A DNA stretch of 41,145 nucleotides from positions 1-41,145 of the forward strand of contig CALYAP010000043.1 of the NCBI GenBank assembly GCA_944393575.1, read 5' to 3'. The DNA comes from an uncultured Clostridia bacterium (GTDB lineage Bacteria > Bacillota > Dehalobacteriia > UBA4068). Both the position numbers and the translations under genes were made by a program. Below, piece by piece: positions 8,996 to 15,964 of the stretch (the first letter of the stretch is position 1; the number at the start of each line of letters is the position of its first letter). The notes beneath the pieces are model-generated. The model did no database searches. It was not told the DNA's origin and saw only the letters and a list, made by a program, of their open reading frames with translations.

Positions 8996-9030
8996 AAAAC
9001 CCCCACTAGTATTCTAGTGGGGGTTTTGTT
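8996..9030 (+). terminator. Rho-independent terminator of gdhA
   Basis: A perfect 14-bp stem (8996-9009 with 9014-9027), GC-rich in the middle (CCCCC/GGGGG), with a 4-base loop and ending in TTTTGTT. Confidence 0.92.
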
Positions 9031-9081
9031 CTATCTTGTTTTGCTGACCGCACATATTTCAAAAGCGCTATTTCTCGTTAG

Positions 9082-9110
9082 TTGAAAAAACTGTTGATGT
9101 TTTTTATAAT
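9082..9110 (+). promoter_or_regulatory. Sigma-A-type promoter of the split-barrel flavoprotein gene
   Basis: TTGAAA (9082-9087), 17-base spacer, TATAAT (9105-9110). Predicted start near 9117, leaving a leader of about 70 bases that holds a tandem repeat. Confidence 0.7.
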
Positions 9111-9132
9111 ATTTTGCAGTTAGATGATGTGC

Positions 9133-9170
9133 AAAGAAATATTTTATATATAAAGAAATATTTTATATAT
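9133..9170 (+). repeat. Perfect tandem repeat of 19 bp (two copies) in the leader
   Basis: The unit AAAGAAATATTTTATATAT occurs at 9133-9151 and again at 9152-9170, directly next to the AAGGAGG ribosome-binding site. The unit is almost pure A/T. It may be a slippage duplication or a paired protein-binding site. Confidence 0.9.
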
Positions 9171-9185
9171 TAAGGAGGTTTTAAT

Positions 9186-9578
9186 ATGCAAGAAGTCTAT
9201 GATTTTTTGAAAAGATGCCAAACTTATTATCTCGCAACAATGGATGGGGATCAACCGCGGGTACGTCCTTTTGGCACTATTAATCTTTTTGATGAGAAAT
9301 TATATATTCAAACTGGGAAGATAAAAGATGTTTCCAAGCAGATGATGACTAATCCTAAAATTGAGATTTGTGCTTTTGACGGTAATGAATGGGTTAGAAT
9401 ATGTGCAAAAGCTATTGAGGATGACCGCATCGAGGCTAGAAGAAGCATGTTGGATAATTATCCTGAATTACAGAAGATATATGCAGCTGACGATGGTAAT
9501 ACCCAGGTTTTTTACCTACAGGATGCGGAAGCAACCTTTTCTTCCTTTACAGATAAGCCAAGAATAATAAAATTTTAA
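9186..9578 (+). CDS. Pyridoxamine 5'-phosphate oxidase-like split-barrel flavoprotein
   Basis: A 130-residue single-domain protein of the FMN-binding split-barrel superfamily. The pattern is typical of the short clostridial members: CQTYYLATMDGDQPRVRPFG, then KLYIQTGKIKDVSKQM, PKIEICAF, and the C-terminal VFYLQDAEATF and PRIIKF. Related proteins bind FMN or F420-like cofactors, and some (NimA group) reduce nitroaromatics; the substrate here is unknown. AAGGAGGT precedes the ATG by 6 bases. It appears monocistronic, lying between the gdhA terminator and the next promoter. Family call is firm, function open. Confidence 0.82.
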   Translation: MQEVYDFLKRCQTYYLATMDGDQPRVRPFGTINLFDEKLYIQTGKIKDVSKQMMTNPKIEICAFDGNEWVRICAKAIEDDRIEARRSMLDNYPELQKIYAADDGNTQVFYLQDAEATFSSFTDKPRIIKF

Positions 9579-9693
9579 AAACATCTTTACCGATAGCCAA
9601 GAAGCAAGAAAGATTGTTTGCTCCCTTTGTACTTGCTTATTGTATTCTATTGGCTAGAATTTTAAAATATGGGGGCCAGGTGTTTTTAATCTA

Positions 9694-9721
9694 TTGCATT
9701 TTTTTTCTTTTATGTTATACT
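9694..9721 (+). promoter_or_regulatory. Extended -10 promoter of the DUF1858 gene
   Basis: TTGCAT (9694-9699), 16 bases, TATACT (9716-9721), preceded by TG plus one base. The region 9579-9693 before it holds only a weak inverted repeat (TAGCCAA at 9594 with TTGGCTA at 9650). Confidence 0.55.
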
Positions 9722-9820
9722 TACTCTAGGATCAATTACTAGTAAGTTGCTTGTATATCTTGTATATAATGAGTGCTTTTAGTTAATATTATTTTTGATT
9801 TTAGGTAAGGAGGAAATAGC

Positions 9821-10021
9821 ATGGCTACCATTACTAAAGATATGGGTATTATGGAAATTATTGAAAAATGGCCACAAACAGCTCAGGTTTTGATGCAGCA
9901 GGGTATGGGTTGTATTGGTTGTGCTGCGGCCCATTTTGAGACCATTGAAGATGGCGCCGTTGCGCACGGTATGGATGTTGATGCCCTGATGGCTGCTTTG
10001 AATGCTGCTGTTGAACAATAA
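9821..10021 (+). CDS. DUF1858 redox disulfide protein
   Basis: A 66-residue DUF1858 protein, the small 'hybrid-cluster-protein-associated redox disulfide' family. Seen directly: an N-terminal KDMGIMEIIEKWP, then MGCIGCAAAHFETIEDG with a CxxC pair, and HGMDVDALMAALN. The family is common in anaerobes and is thought to act in thiol/iron-sulfur redox chemistry or NO defence alongside hybrid cluster protein; no such partner is in this window. AAGGAGG lies upstream of the ATG. It is monocistronic with its own promoter and a terminator shared with the converging LysM gene. Confidence 0.88.
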   Translation: MATITKDMGIMEIIEKWPQTAQVLMQQGMGCIGCAAAHFETIEDGAVAHGMDVDALMAALNAAVEQ

Positions 10022-10035
10022 TTATTGTAGTAGTT

Positions 10036-10070
10036 AAACAGCCGCCACGGATCCGGGCGGCTGTTTTATT
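10036..10070. terminator. Bidirectional terminator between converging genes
   Basis: An 11-bp stem AAACAGCCGCC (10036-10046) / GGCGGCTGTTT (10056-10066) with a 9-base loop and TTTTATTTT following. The A-run on the left would serve the leftward LysM gene. Confidence 0.9.
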
Positions 10071-10083
10071 TTATCTGCGATAG

Positions 10084-10518
10084 TTATCTGCGGTAACGGC
10101 GATCATGAATATGGCCGGGTAGATCTGGATATGGGCCTAAGTCATCAGGGATAATTACTCTGCTGCCTGCTACTAGCGGTTCTCTTTTGCCGTAACGCAT
10201 ATTGTAGTAGAGAAGTTGAGTTAGCGGTACCATAAACTGGCGGCTGATTTGCTCGAGTGTTTCATTTGCTCTGGCTTCATAAATGCATGGTCTGGCACCG
10301 GTACTATCACAGTAGGTTATGCCTGGGCGCGTATCATCTTGGCTGGGAGTTGACGGATGGTGTCCCCACATTTCTGGAACATTGATGATGCTCCCAACCA
10401 TGATTACATTAGGATCAGTGAGTTGGGGATTAGCTGCAATTAGGGCTTCGAGGCTGACGTCATGCATCTTTGCTATTTTCCAAAGGCTATCGCCTTTTTG
10501 TACAGTATGACGAATCAT
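10084..10518 (-). CDS. Protein with two LysM domains
   Basis: A 144-residue protein read leftward. The first LysM domain is clear (residues 3-48: HTVQKGDSLWKIA, LIAANPQL, VGSIINVP). A second, more divergent LysM follows a short linker (about 78-125: YEARANETLEQISRQF, LLYYNMRY, GSRVIIP). There is no signal peptide and no catalytic domain, and the tail is rich in His/Arg. LysM binds GlcNAc-containing polymers such as peptidoglycan, so the protein probably acts on the wall or, as in SafA-type proteins, on a spore or envelope layer. Export without a signal is unexplained. AGGAGG precedes the start. Confidence 0.8.
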   Translation of the reverse strand: MIRHTVQKGDSLWKIAKMHDVSLEALIAANPQLTDPNVIMVGSIINVPEMWGHHPSTPSQDDTRPGITYCDSTGARPCIYEARANETLEQISRQFMVPLTQLLYYNMRYGKREPLVAGSRVIIPDDLGPYPDLPGHIHDRRYRR

Positions 10519-10601
10519 TTTTGCACCTCCTGGTTTCTTTATATTAAAAATATATGCGCCTCCCTAAGATGGGTGCTTTTCCCTGTTTTTACTTTTTTCT
10601 G

Positions 10602-10631
10602 TTGGCAGGGGAAAGGCGTTTAATGTAGAAT
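10602..10631 (+). promoter_or_regulatory. Promoter candidate for the YlbF-family/PerR operon
   Basis: TTGGCA (10602-10607), 18 bases, TAGAAT (10626-10631). A 10-bp inverted repeat CTTTTCCCTG (10576-10585) / CAGGGGAAAG (10606-10615) overlaps the -35. Confidence 0.4.
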
Positions 10632-10692
10632 AATTTTATATAGAGTTAATGGATAATAATAACTGATAGCGATAAATTGGATGTGAATACTG

Positions 10693-11118
10693 ATGACATA
10701 CATACATGATGATCATGATAAAAAAAATAAACAAGACTATCGTTCTACGATCAAAAAACAAGCGATTTTATTAGCAGAGCTTTTAGTTAAAAGTCCAGAA
10801 TATATCCAGTTCGTTCAGGCGAGGGAAAAGCTTGAAGCTGATAATGAACAAAGCACGATTTTGAATGAATTGAGGCAACGTCAGATGTCCTTAGGTATGG
10901 CTGCAATGATGGGAGAAGAACAAACCGAGGAAACAGAGGATTTTGAAAAATTATACCTCTCTTTGGTTAATAATCCTGTCATTAGTGACTATTTATTTGC
11001 TGAGGGGCGGCTTTTTCATTTGATCTCTGATGTGGAAGAAGTTTTTAGCAAAAAGTTGGAATTATGGCATATGCCGGAAGTGGTAGAAAATTACGAACCA
11101 GATTCGCTTTTGAATTAG
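10693..11118 (+). CDS. YlbF/YmcA family protein
   Basis: A 141-residue all-helical protein of the YlbF/YmcA (formerly DUF964) family. Recognisable are ILLAELLVKSPEYIQFVQAREKLEADNEQ and the C-terminal NNPVISDYLFAEGRLFHLISDVEEVF. In Bacillus subtilis the related YlbF, YmcA and YaaT form a complex that controls RNase Y and is needed for competence, biofilm and sporulation. Whether this copy does the same is inference. It has an acidic linker (EEQTEETEDFEK). No strong ribosome-binding site is visible before the ATG. It is followed after 44 bases by the PerR-like gene, probably in one operon. Confidence 0.78.
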   Translation: MTYIHDDHDKKNKQDYRSTIKKQAILLAELLVKSPEYIQFVQAREKLEADNEQSTILNELRQRQMSLGMAAMMGEEQTEETEDFEKLYLSLVNNPVISDYLFAEGRLFHLISDVEEVFSKKLELWHMPEVVENYEPDSLLN

Positions 11119-11162
11119 CCTAGGGTTTTTGATTAAGATAAATTATTTAGGTGATGAGAAAA

Positions 11163-11543
11163 ATGAAACAAAAAAGGATGACCAAACAAAAAGCAGTCGT
11201 TTATGAGATCCTTTGTTCTACGGATACTCATCCTACCGCAGACTGGATTTATGAACAGGCAAGAAAACGGATTCCTGAGATTAGTTTGGGAACTGTTTAC
11301 CGTAACTTGCAGGTCTTATTGGAAGATAAAAAAATTATAGAGCTCAATTATGGCAAAGGCCAGAGCCGCTTTGATGGTAATCCTAATCCGCATTATCATT
11401 TCGTTTGCGAGAAGTGCGGTAGAATTTATGATTTCGCTCAAGATGGCCCTTGGGTCGGTGAAGATGTGTTAACTGCTGCCCCAGGGATGGTGAAAAGCTG
11501 CCGCTTTGAATGCTATGGCATATGTAGGGATTGCCTTGATTAA
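11163..11543 (+). CDS. Fur-family regulator, PerR-like
   Basis: A 126-residue Fur-family repressor: winged helix at the N-terminus (THPTADWIYEQARKR, LGTVYRNLQVL), then the dimer domain. Two CxxC pairs (FVCEKCG and GICRDC) form the structural zinc site. Regulatory-metal candidates are the HPTAD histidine, SRFD, and the HYH pair, which matches PerR more closely than Fur or Zur. PerR senses peroxide by metal-catalysed oxidation and represses oxidative-stress genes. I start at ATG 11163, 8 bases after AGGTGA; GTG 11151 and ATG 11154 are in frame but too close to that site. The promoter of the next gene overlaps its 3' end. Confidence 0.85.
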   Translation: MKQKRMTKQKAVVYEILCSTDTHPTADWIYEQARKRIPEISLGTVYRNLQVLLEDKKIIELNYGKGQSRFDGNPNPHYHFVCEKCGRIYDFAQDGPWVGEDVLTAAPGMVKSCRFECYGICRDCLD

Positions 11544-11559
11544 CAAAATATGATATATT
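11531..11559 (+). promoter_or_regulatory. Extended -10 promoter of the TPR-like gene, inside the perR-like 3' end
   Basis: TTGCCT (11531-11536), 17 bases, TATATT (11554-11559), preceded by TG plus one base. The predicted start (about 11566) coincides with the first base of the hairpin that follows. Confidence 0.5.
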
Positions 11560-11565
11560 TAACCA

Positions 11566-11584
11566 CGGAGGCTCTTAGCCTCCG
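11566..11584 (+). promoter_or_regulatory. 5'-terminal mRNA hairpin that can compete with the ribosome-binding site
   Basis: CGGAGGCT (11566-11573) / AGCCTCCG (11577-11584), a perfect 8-bp stem with a 3-base loop. No uridine tract follows, so it is a poor terminator. Its CCTCC strand is complementary to the AGGAGG site at 11604-11609. Position at the predicted mRNA 5' end suggests a stability or switching element. Confidence 0.45.
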
Positions 11585-11617
11585 AATTTAGATGTATCAT
11601 TTTAGGAGGACTAACCT

Positions 11618-12472
11618 GTGTTCATGCAAAAAATACGTCATGCGACGTACAAACATCGTACAGTTTTAATAGTGGTTGTAGTGCTGCTGGCCATTGGTCT
11701 CGTTGGCTCTTTTGCTGTCTGGGGAGCTGCGGACAGCCCGAGCGCTAATACTGATGATCTGACTACCATGGAGCAGATAGAGCTTTATGAAAGCTATATC
11801 GCGCAAACCTTACCGGCTGAAGGAGAAGAAATTACATATGACACTGCCGGTACTGTCGCTGCTTTATATATGAATTTGTATTCTCTCTATGCTACTGCTT
11901 ATAACGAAACTGTGAATGATGACGCTGACTTAGCTGATGAATACTATAATCAATCAATAGCCTCTGCCGTATCGGCTGCTGAATATTATCAGCTTCAACT
12001 AGACAATGCTACAGAAAATACTACTGATTACGAAAAAGCCGGTGTCATGGGTAATAAGGCTATGGCATTAGCTTGTTCAGAAGATAACGAGGCTGCTCAG
12101 ACGGTATTTGATGAAGCATTAGCTCTCGCCCCTAATAATTATGATCTCGCTGTAAATTATTTGTCTTTTGTTTATAATACTGAGGGGCTCGAAGCTGCCC
12201 AGGCTTATGCTGCTTCTTATATGGAATTAGTTGGTGAAGAGAGTTCTTTCTACTCCCAGATGCAGTCTCAAATTGATTATATTGAGCAGTATGAAGAGAT
12301 GCTTCAGCAAATTTATCAGGAACTAGAAAATTTGCAAAATGAAAACCAGTCTACAGATGGTGCCAATACTGATGGTGAAAGCGGCACCACTGGAGACGGC
12401 TCTGCGGAAGATAATACTTCATCTGCTAATGATACTACCGATAATACGTCGGCCGATGACTCTGCTAATTAA
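11618..12472 (+). CDS. Membrane-anchored TPR-like protein with acidic low-complexity tail
   Basis: A 284-residue protein. It has a short basic N-terminus, one membrane helix (about residues 18-37), then a helical extracytoplasmic region with TPR-like repeats (AGVMGNKAMALACSEDNEAAQTVFDEALALAPNNYDLAVNYL is the best match), a coiled-coil stretch (about 205-240) and a 45-residue tail made almost only of Ser, Thr, Asp, Asn, Gly and Glu. There is no lipobox. A scaffold role outside the membrane is plausible but not shown. Translation begins at GTG 7 bases after AGGAGGA; ATG 11624 is the alternative. I do not recognise a named family. Confidence 0.7.
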   Translation: MFMQKIRHATYKHRTVLIVVVVLLAIGLVGSFAVWGAADSPSANTDDLTTMEQIELYESYIAQTLPAEGEEITYDTAGTVAALYMNLYSLYATAYNETVNDDADLADEYYNQSIASAVSAAEYYQLQLDNATENTTDYEKAGVMGNKAMALACSEDNEAAQTVFDEALALAPNNYDLAVNYLSFVYNTEGLEAAQAYAASYMELVGEESSFYSQMQSQIDYIEQYEEMLQQIYQELENLQNENQSTDGANTDGESGTTGDGSAEDNTSSANDTTDNTSADDSAN

Positions 12473-12494
12473 TAGTAATTACATATTTAGTCAT

Positions 12495-12526
12495 CAAACA
12501 CGGAACCCTTATGAGTTCCGTGTTTG
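12495..12526 (+). terminator. Terminator hairpin after the TPR-like gene
   Basis: A perfect 12-bp stem (12495-12506 with 12515-12526, core CACGGAAC/GTTCCGTG), 8-base loop. The downstream tract (CTTATTTACT) is only moderately T-rich. Confidence 0.65.
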
Positions 12527-12586
12527 CTTATTTACTGATAAAGCTTAGGTTCTTTAGATTGTTTTGAGGCAGCGGAAGGAGCAAGA

Positions 12587-13741
12587 ATGAAGGTTGATAA
12601 AGAAAAGATTATTACTTGGCGTCGTTATTTTCATCAGCATCCGGAGCTATCTGGCGAGGAGCAACAGACTGCGCTTTTTATCGCTCAACTACTGCGCTCT
12701 TGGGGGCTAGCAGTTAGCGAACATGTAGGCGGAGGATACGGCGTTGTTGGTATGCTCGCTGGCGATCCTGAGTATAAATGTATTGCCTTGCGGGCCGATA
12801 TGGATGCTTTACCTGTACTGGAAGATGCTACTCATACCTGCCGGTCGTTAATTGAGGGTAAGATGCATGCCTGTGGACATGATGCCCATATGGCGATGGT
12901 ATTAGGCGCTGCGGAAGCTCTAGCTAAAGATCCTCCAGCAGGCACGGTCAAATTCATCTTCCAGCCACATGAAGAACGCAAACCTGGTGGTGCTGGTGAA
13001 ATGGTCGCTGCGGGTGTGCTAGACAATCCTCATGTTGATGGTATCATTGCCACCCATGTCACCAATAGTTTTCCCTTTGGTTCTATTGGTATCAGTACCG
13101 GAGCGGTTATGGCAGCAAGCGATGATTTTGACCTTATTGTTACTGGTAAAAGTGGCCATGGGGCGATACCGCATGAAACAGTTGATCCAGTGGCCATTGC
13201 TGCTCAGATAATTACTGCTTACCATGAGATCGTCAGCCGCAAGATCAATCCTATCTTGCCGGCAGTATTAAGTGTGTGTTCGGTCAATACCATTCAGACG
13301 CATAATGTTATTCCTGAATCGATAGTATTAAAAGGCACTGTTAGGTGCTTTGATTTGCAGGTTCGGGATCAAATCAGGACTGAGATGCAGCGGGTGGCAG
13401 CCGGCATTTGTGCTGCCTGGGGCGCCTCATTTGAGCTTGATTATGTTGAAGGCTATCCTCCTGTTATTAATGAGAGGGAGATGACTGCTTTAGTGCAACG
13501 GGCGGTTAAAAGCATAGGAGCTGCACAGGCAGTAGCAGTAGAACGTCCTCCCATGGGAGGGGAAGATTTTGCTATTTTTGCTAACCAGCGTCCCGGAGCA
13601 TTTTTCTTTACCGGAACAGGTAGTGCTCGCTGTCAGGCTCCATGGCATGATTATGCATTTGCGATAGAGGAGGATGCCTTGCCTTTAGGCAGCCAGGTAT
13701 TTGAAATAGCTGCTAGAACATTTGCTAATCAAAAGAAATAA
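12587..13741 (+). CDS. M20-family amidohydrolase (aminoacylase / N-acyl amino acid or dipeptide deacylase type)
   Basis: A 384-residue metal-dependent amidohydrolase of the M20D group. The N-terminal WRRYFHQHPELSGEE, the ALRADMDALPV strand, HACGHDAHMA (metal-binding Cys and His), FQPHEE with the catalytic Glu, the GKSGHGAIPH dimerisation loop and the C-terminal GGEDFA are all present. Relatives remove acyl or acetyl groups from amino acids or peptides, including N-acetyl-diaminopimelate and hippurate. The substrate is unknown. AAGGAG lies upstream of the ATG. It is followed by a strong terminator and then the cell-wall cluster, so it looks monocistronic. Confidence 0.88.
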   Translation: MKVDKEKIITWRRYFHQHPELSGEEQQTALFIAQLLRSWGLAVSEHVGGGYGVVGMLAGDPEYKCIALRADMDALPVLEDATHTCRSLIEGKMHACGHDAHMAMVLGAAEALAKDPPAGTVKFIFQPHEERKPGGAGEMVAAGVLDNPHVDGIIATHVTNSFPFGSIGISTGAVMAASDDFDLIVTGKSGHGAIPHETVDPVAIAAQIITAYHEIVSRKINPILPAVLSVCSVNTIQTHNVIPESIVLKGTVRCFDLQVRDQIRTEMQRVAAGICAAWGASFELDYVEGYPPVINEREMTALVQRAVKSIGAAQAVAVERPPMGGEDFAIFANQRPGAFFFTGTGSARCQAPWHDYAFAIEEDALPLGSQVFEIAARTFANQKK

Positions 13742-13822
13742 TTGTTCATAATGTTAATGTTATTGTTTTTTTAGGTTGGTATTAATTTGATATTGCTATG
13801 CATTGGCATATATGGGGTGTGT

Positions 13823-13860
13823 AAAACAAGCAGATACTATATATAGTATCTGCTTGTTTT
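13823..13860. terminator. Perfect 38-bp palindrome acting as a bidirectional terminator
   Basis: Two 19-base arms meet with no spacer (13823-13841 and 13842-13860), ending TTGTTTT on the right and AAAACAA on the left. The tip would open into a small loop in RNA. Confidence 0.8.
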
Positions 13861-13874
13861 ATGGTATAGCTGGT

Positions 13875-13907
13875 CTTTTTTCATAAAAAAAATTTTTATG
13901 AAAAAAG
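13875..13907. promoter_or_regulatory. Second A/T-rich hairpin upstream of mraZ
   Basis: A perfect 15-bp stem CTTTTTTCATAAAAA (13875-13889) with its complement at 13893-13907 and a 3-base AAA loop; ATAGC (13866-13870) and GCTAT (13915-13919) can extend it. It could be a second terminator or a barrier; no clear promoter was found between it and mraZ. Confidence 0.5.
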
Positions 13908-13944
13908 GAATTATGCTATCAAAATAGAATTAAAATAACATACT

Positions 13945-13974
13945 AAGTGGAGTAAAGTGGAGGAAAGTAGAGTA
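13945..13974 (+). promoter_or_regulatory. Three decamer MraZ boxes overlapping the mraZ ribosome-binding site
   Basis: Three direct repeats with an exact 10-bp period: AAGTGGAGTA, AAGTGGAGGA and AAGTAGAGTA, ending one base before the mraZ ATG. Known MraZ targets are direct GTGG-type repeats spaced about one helical turn apart in front of mraZ, so this is almost certainly the autoregulatory operator. The only good ribosome-binding site, GGAGG at 13959-13963, lies inside the second repeat. Confidence 0.8.
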
Positions 13975-13975
13975 A

Positions 13976-14407
13976 ATGTTGATCGGAGAAATCAACCACT
14001 CTATTGACGCTAAAGGGCGTTACATAATACCGGCCAAGTTTCGGGAAGAGCTCGGTGAGAAATTTGTTCTCGCTAAAGGGCTTGATTCCTGCATTTTTGT
14101 TTACCCAATGAAAAAATGGGAAGCAGTCATTGAGAGCTTGGAACAACTTTCCACTACCGACCCACGCGCTAGAAGATTTGCCCGCTCGTTTACCTCCCGT
14201 GCGTTTGATGTGGAGATAGACAAGCAGTTTCGTGTTGTTTTGCCTCCTGTCCTTAGAGAGTTTGCTGGGATAGAGAAGGACATTGTTACTATTGGCGCTA
14301 CCTCGCGTTTGGAAATTTGGGATAAAGAGCGGTGGAACGAATACTGCCTCGAGTCTGCAGATACTTTCGAAGAAGATGCTGCTTATTTCCCGGATATCAG
14401 GTTGTAA
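13976..14407 (+). CDS. mraZ: Transcriptional regulator MraZ
   Basis: A 143-residue MraZ protein of normal length with the two tandem AbrB-like DxxxR repeats: HSIDAKGRYIIPAKFRE at residues 8-24 and VEIDKQFRVVLPPVLRE at about 80-96. MraZ is a ring-forming DNA-binding protein that controls the division and wall cluster it heads. GGAGG is 12 bases from the ATG, slightly far, because it lies inside the operator repeats. The next gene begins one base after its stop. Very safe assignment. Confidence 0.96.
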   Translation: MLIGEINHSIDAKGRYIIPAKFREELGEKFVLAKGLDSCIFVYPMKKWEAVIESLEQLSTTDPRARRFARSFTSRAFDVEIDKQFRVVLPPVLREFAGIEKDIVTIGATSRLEIWDKERWNEYCLESADTFEEDAAYFPDIRL

Positions 14408-14408
14408 G

Positions 14409-15350
14409 ATGAGCCAGCCTTTTGCCCACATTCCAGTATTAGCGCGAGAGGTTGCAGAATTTTTGTCTCCCCGAAATGATGGTATCTATATCGACGGTAC
14501 GGTCGGGGGAGGAAATCATGCCGCGATTATCTTAGAGGCTTCTGCGCCGGATGGTTTTCTGTTAGGGATCGATCAGGATCAAGAAGCTTTAGCCGCAGCG
14601 AGAGCAAAACTTGCTCCTTATCAAGGACGTTTCACCCTTTGTCAAGGTAATTTTGCTGATATTGTAACATTGGCAAAGGAACATGGGATAACTGGTGTTG
14701 ACGGAATCTTGCTGGATATCGGCGTTTCTTCTTATCAATTAGATAACCCAGACCGTGGTTTTTCTTACATGCAGGATGCTCCATTGGATATGCGGATGGA
14801 TCAATCGCATGGTACCAGTGCCAAAGATCTAATCAATGAAGCAAATGTCGATGAACTAACTCGCATTCTTTACGAATACGGAGAAGAAAAGTGGGCTAAA
14901 AGAATCGCTGCTTTTATCGTAGAGGCTAGAACAAAAGCGCCGTTGGAAACCACTTTTGAGTTAGTTGATGTTATTAAAAAAGCTATTCCGGCTGCTGCGA
15001 GGGAAAAGGATCAACACCCGGCTAAACGTAGTTTTCAGGCGTTTCGGATAGCGGTTAATGATGAATTGGCGGTGTTAGAAAAGGGATTGGAAGGTGCCAT
15101 CAGCTTACTCAAGCCTAATGGTGTCTTGGTGGTGATCAGCTTCCATTCTCTTGAAGATAGAATTGTGAAGGAAAAATTTAAGTTTCACGCTACTGAATGC
15201 ATTTGCCCGCCGAGGACACCGATTTGTACTTGCGGACATCATGCAGATTTAAAAATACTCACGAGAAAACCGGTTACTGCCAAAGAAGATGAATTGATGG
15301 CTAACCCACGCAGCCGTTCTGCATTGTTGAGAGCGGCCCGCAAACTGTAA
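14409..15350 (+). CDS. rsmH: 16S rRNA (cytosine(1402)-N(4))-methyltransferase RsmH
   Basis: A 313-residue SAM-dependent methyltransferase that modifies C1402 in the ribosomal P site. It starts MSQPFAHIPVLAREV, the conserved family N-terminus. SAM motif I reads YIDGTVGGGNHAAIIL, followed by LGIDQDQEAL, GILLDIGVSSYQLD and RGFSYMQDAPLDMRMDQ; the C-terminal NPRSRSALLRAARK is typical. The open frame extends further upstream, but ATG 14409 is right: it lies one base after the mraZ stop and gives the family N-terminus. No separate ribosome-binding site is obvious, so coupling with mraZ is likely. Confidence 0.95.
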   Translation: MSQPFAHIPVLAREVAEFLSPRNDGIYIDGTVGGGNHAAIILEASAPDGFLLGIDQDQEALAAARAKLAPYQGRFTLCQGNFADIVTLAKEHGITGVDGILLDIGVSSYQLDNPDRGFSYMQDAPLDMRMDQSHGTSAKDLINEANVDELTRILYEYGEEKWAKRIAAFIVEARTKAPLETTFELVDVIKKAIPAAAREKDQHPAKRSFQAFRIAVNDELAVLEKGLEGAISLLKPNGVLVVISFHSLEDRIVKEKFKFHATECICPPRTPICTCGHHADLKILTRKPVTAKEDELMANPRSRSALLRAARKL

Positions 15351-15374
15351 TAATCTAGTAAAGGAGAACATAAA

Positions 15375-15902
15375 ATGGGTATGAACAGTAACGCCTATGC
15401 TTATGAACAGGCTCAGTCATATGAGCGCCGTAGGATGGAAGTTCTCGATGGCAAACAGGCTAAGGTTCGTGAAGATGCTAAACGTGCCGATATTGTTAAG
15501 ATAGTTGTCGGTGTTTCAGCTATTTTCATTTATCTTCTGGGCGTTACTTTTATGAGTGCTAAAATTTACAGCGCAGGGGTGGAGATTAATTCTCTACAAT
15601 CGCAGATCGCTGAGACTGAAGAGATGATTGCCCGTGCTGAGCTGGAAATCGGTGAATTAGCTTCACTGGAAAGAATTGAAACTTATGCTCTAGAAAATTT
15701 AGGGATGGTCTATCCTGCGTCTGATGACATATATTTTCTTGATGAACAAAGTTCTTTGCGTATAGCTCAGGGACAACAAGAATTAGCTATAGCTGCTTCA
15801 GCTGAGGAAGAAGCTGTTGCTGAAGAACAATCGCTTTGGCAGTCAATTGTTGACGGGTTTACTAGTTTCCTGACAGGCACCGCTAATGCGGCAGAAAATT
15901 AA
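15375..15902 (+). CDS. ftsL: FtsL-type cell division protein
   Basis: A 175-residue bitopic protein. A charged cytoplasmic N-terminus of about 40 residues is followed by one membrane helix (40-60) and an extracellular leucine-zipper-like coiled coil (about 67-95), then IETYALENLGMVYP, the usual FtsL/DivIC ending. It goes on for about 60 extra residues that are alanine/glutamate-rich and finish with an amphipathic QSIVDGFTSFL segment, making it longer than most FtsL proteins. Identity rests on position between rsmH and the PBP gene and on architecture, as FtsL sequences diverge quickly. AAGGAG precedes the ATG. Confidence 0.8.
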   Translation: MGMNSNAYAYEQAQSYERRRMEVLDGKQAKVREDAKRADIVKIVVGVSAIFIYLLGVTFMSAKIYSAGVEINSLQSQIAETEEMIARAELEIGELASLERIETYALENLGMVYPASDDIYFLDEQSSLRIAQGQQELAIAASAEEEAVAEEQSLWQSIVDGFTSFLTGTANAAEN

Positions 15903-15964
15903 CAAGTAATCCTCCGCTTATGGCAGGAATAAATAATTAGCTTTAGAGATTTTGAGGTGGGTTC

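Noticed and set aside
11566-11584. Hairpin read as a terminator for the PerR-like gene
   Set aside because: No T run follows, and a promoter ends 7 bases before it, so a 5'-leader role fits better.
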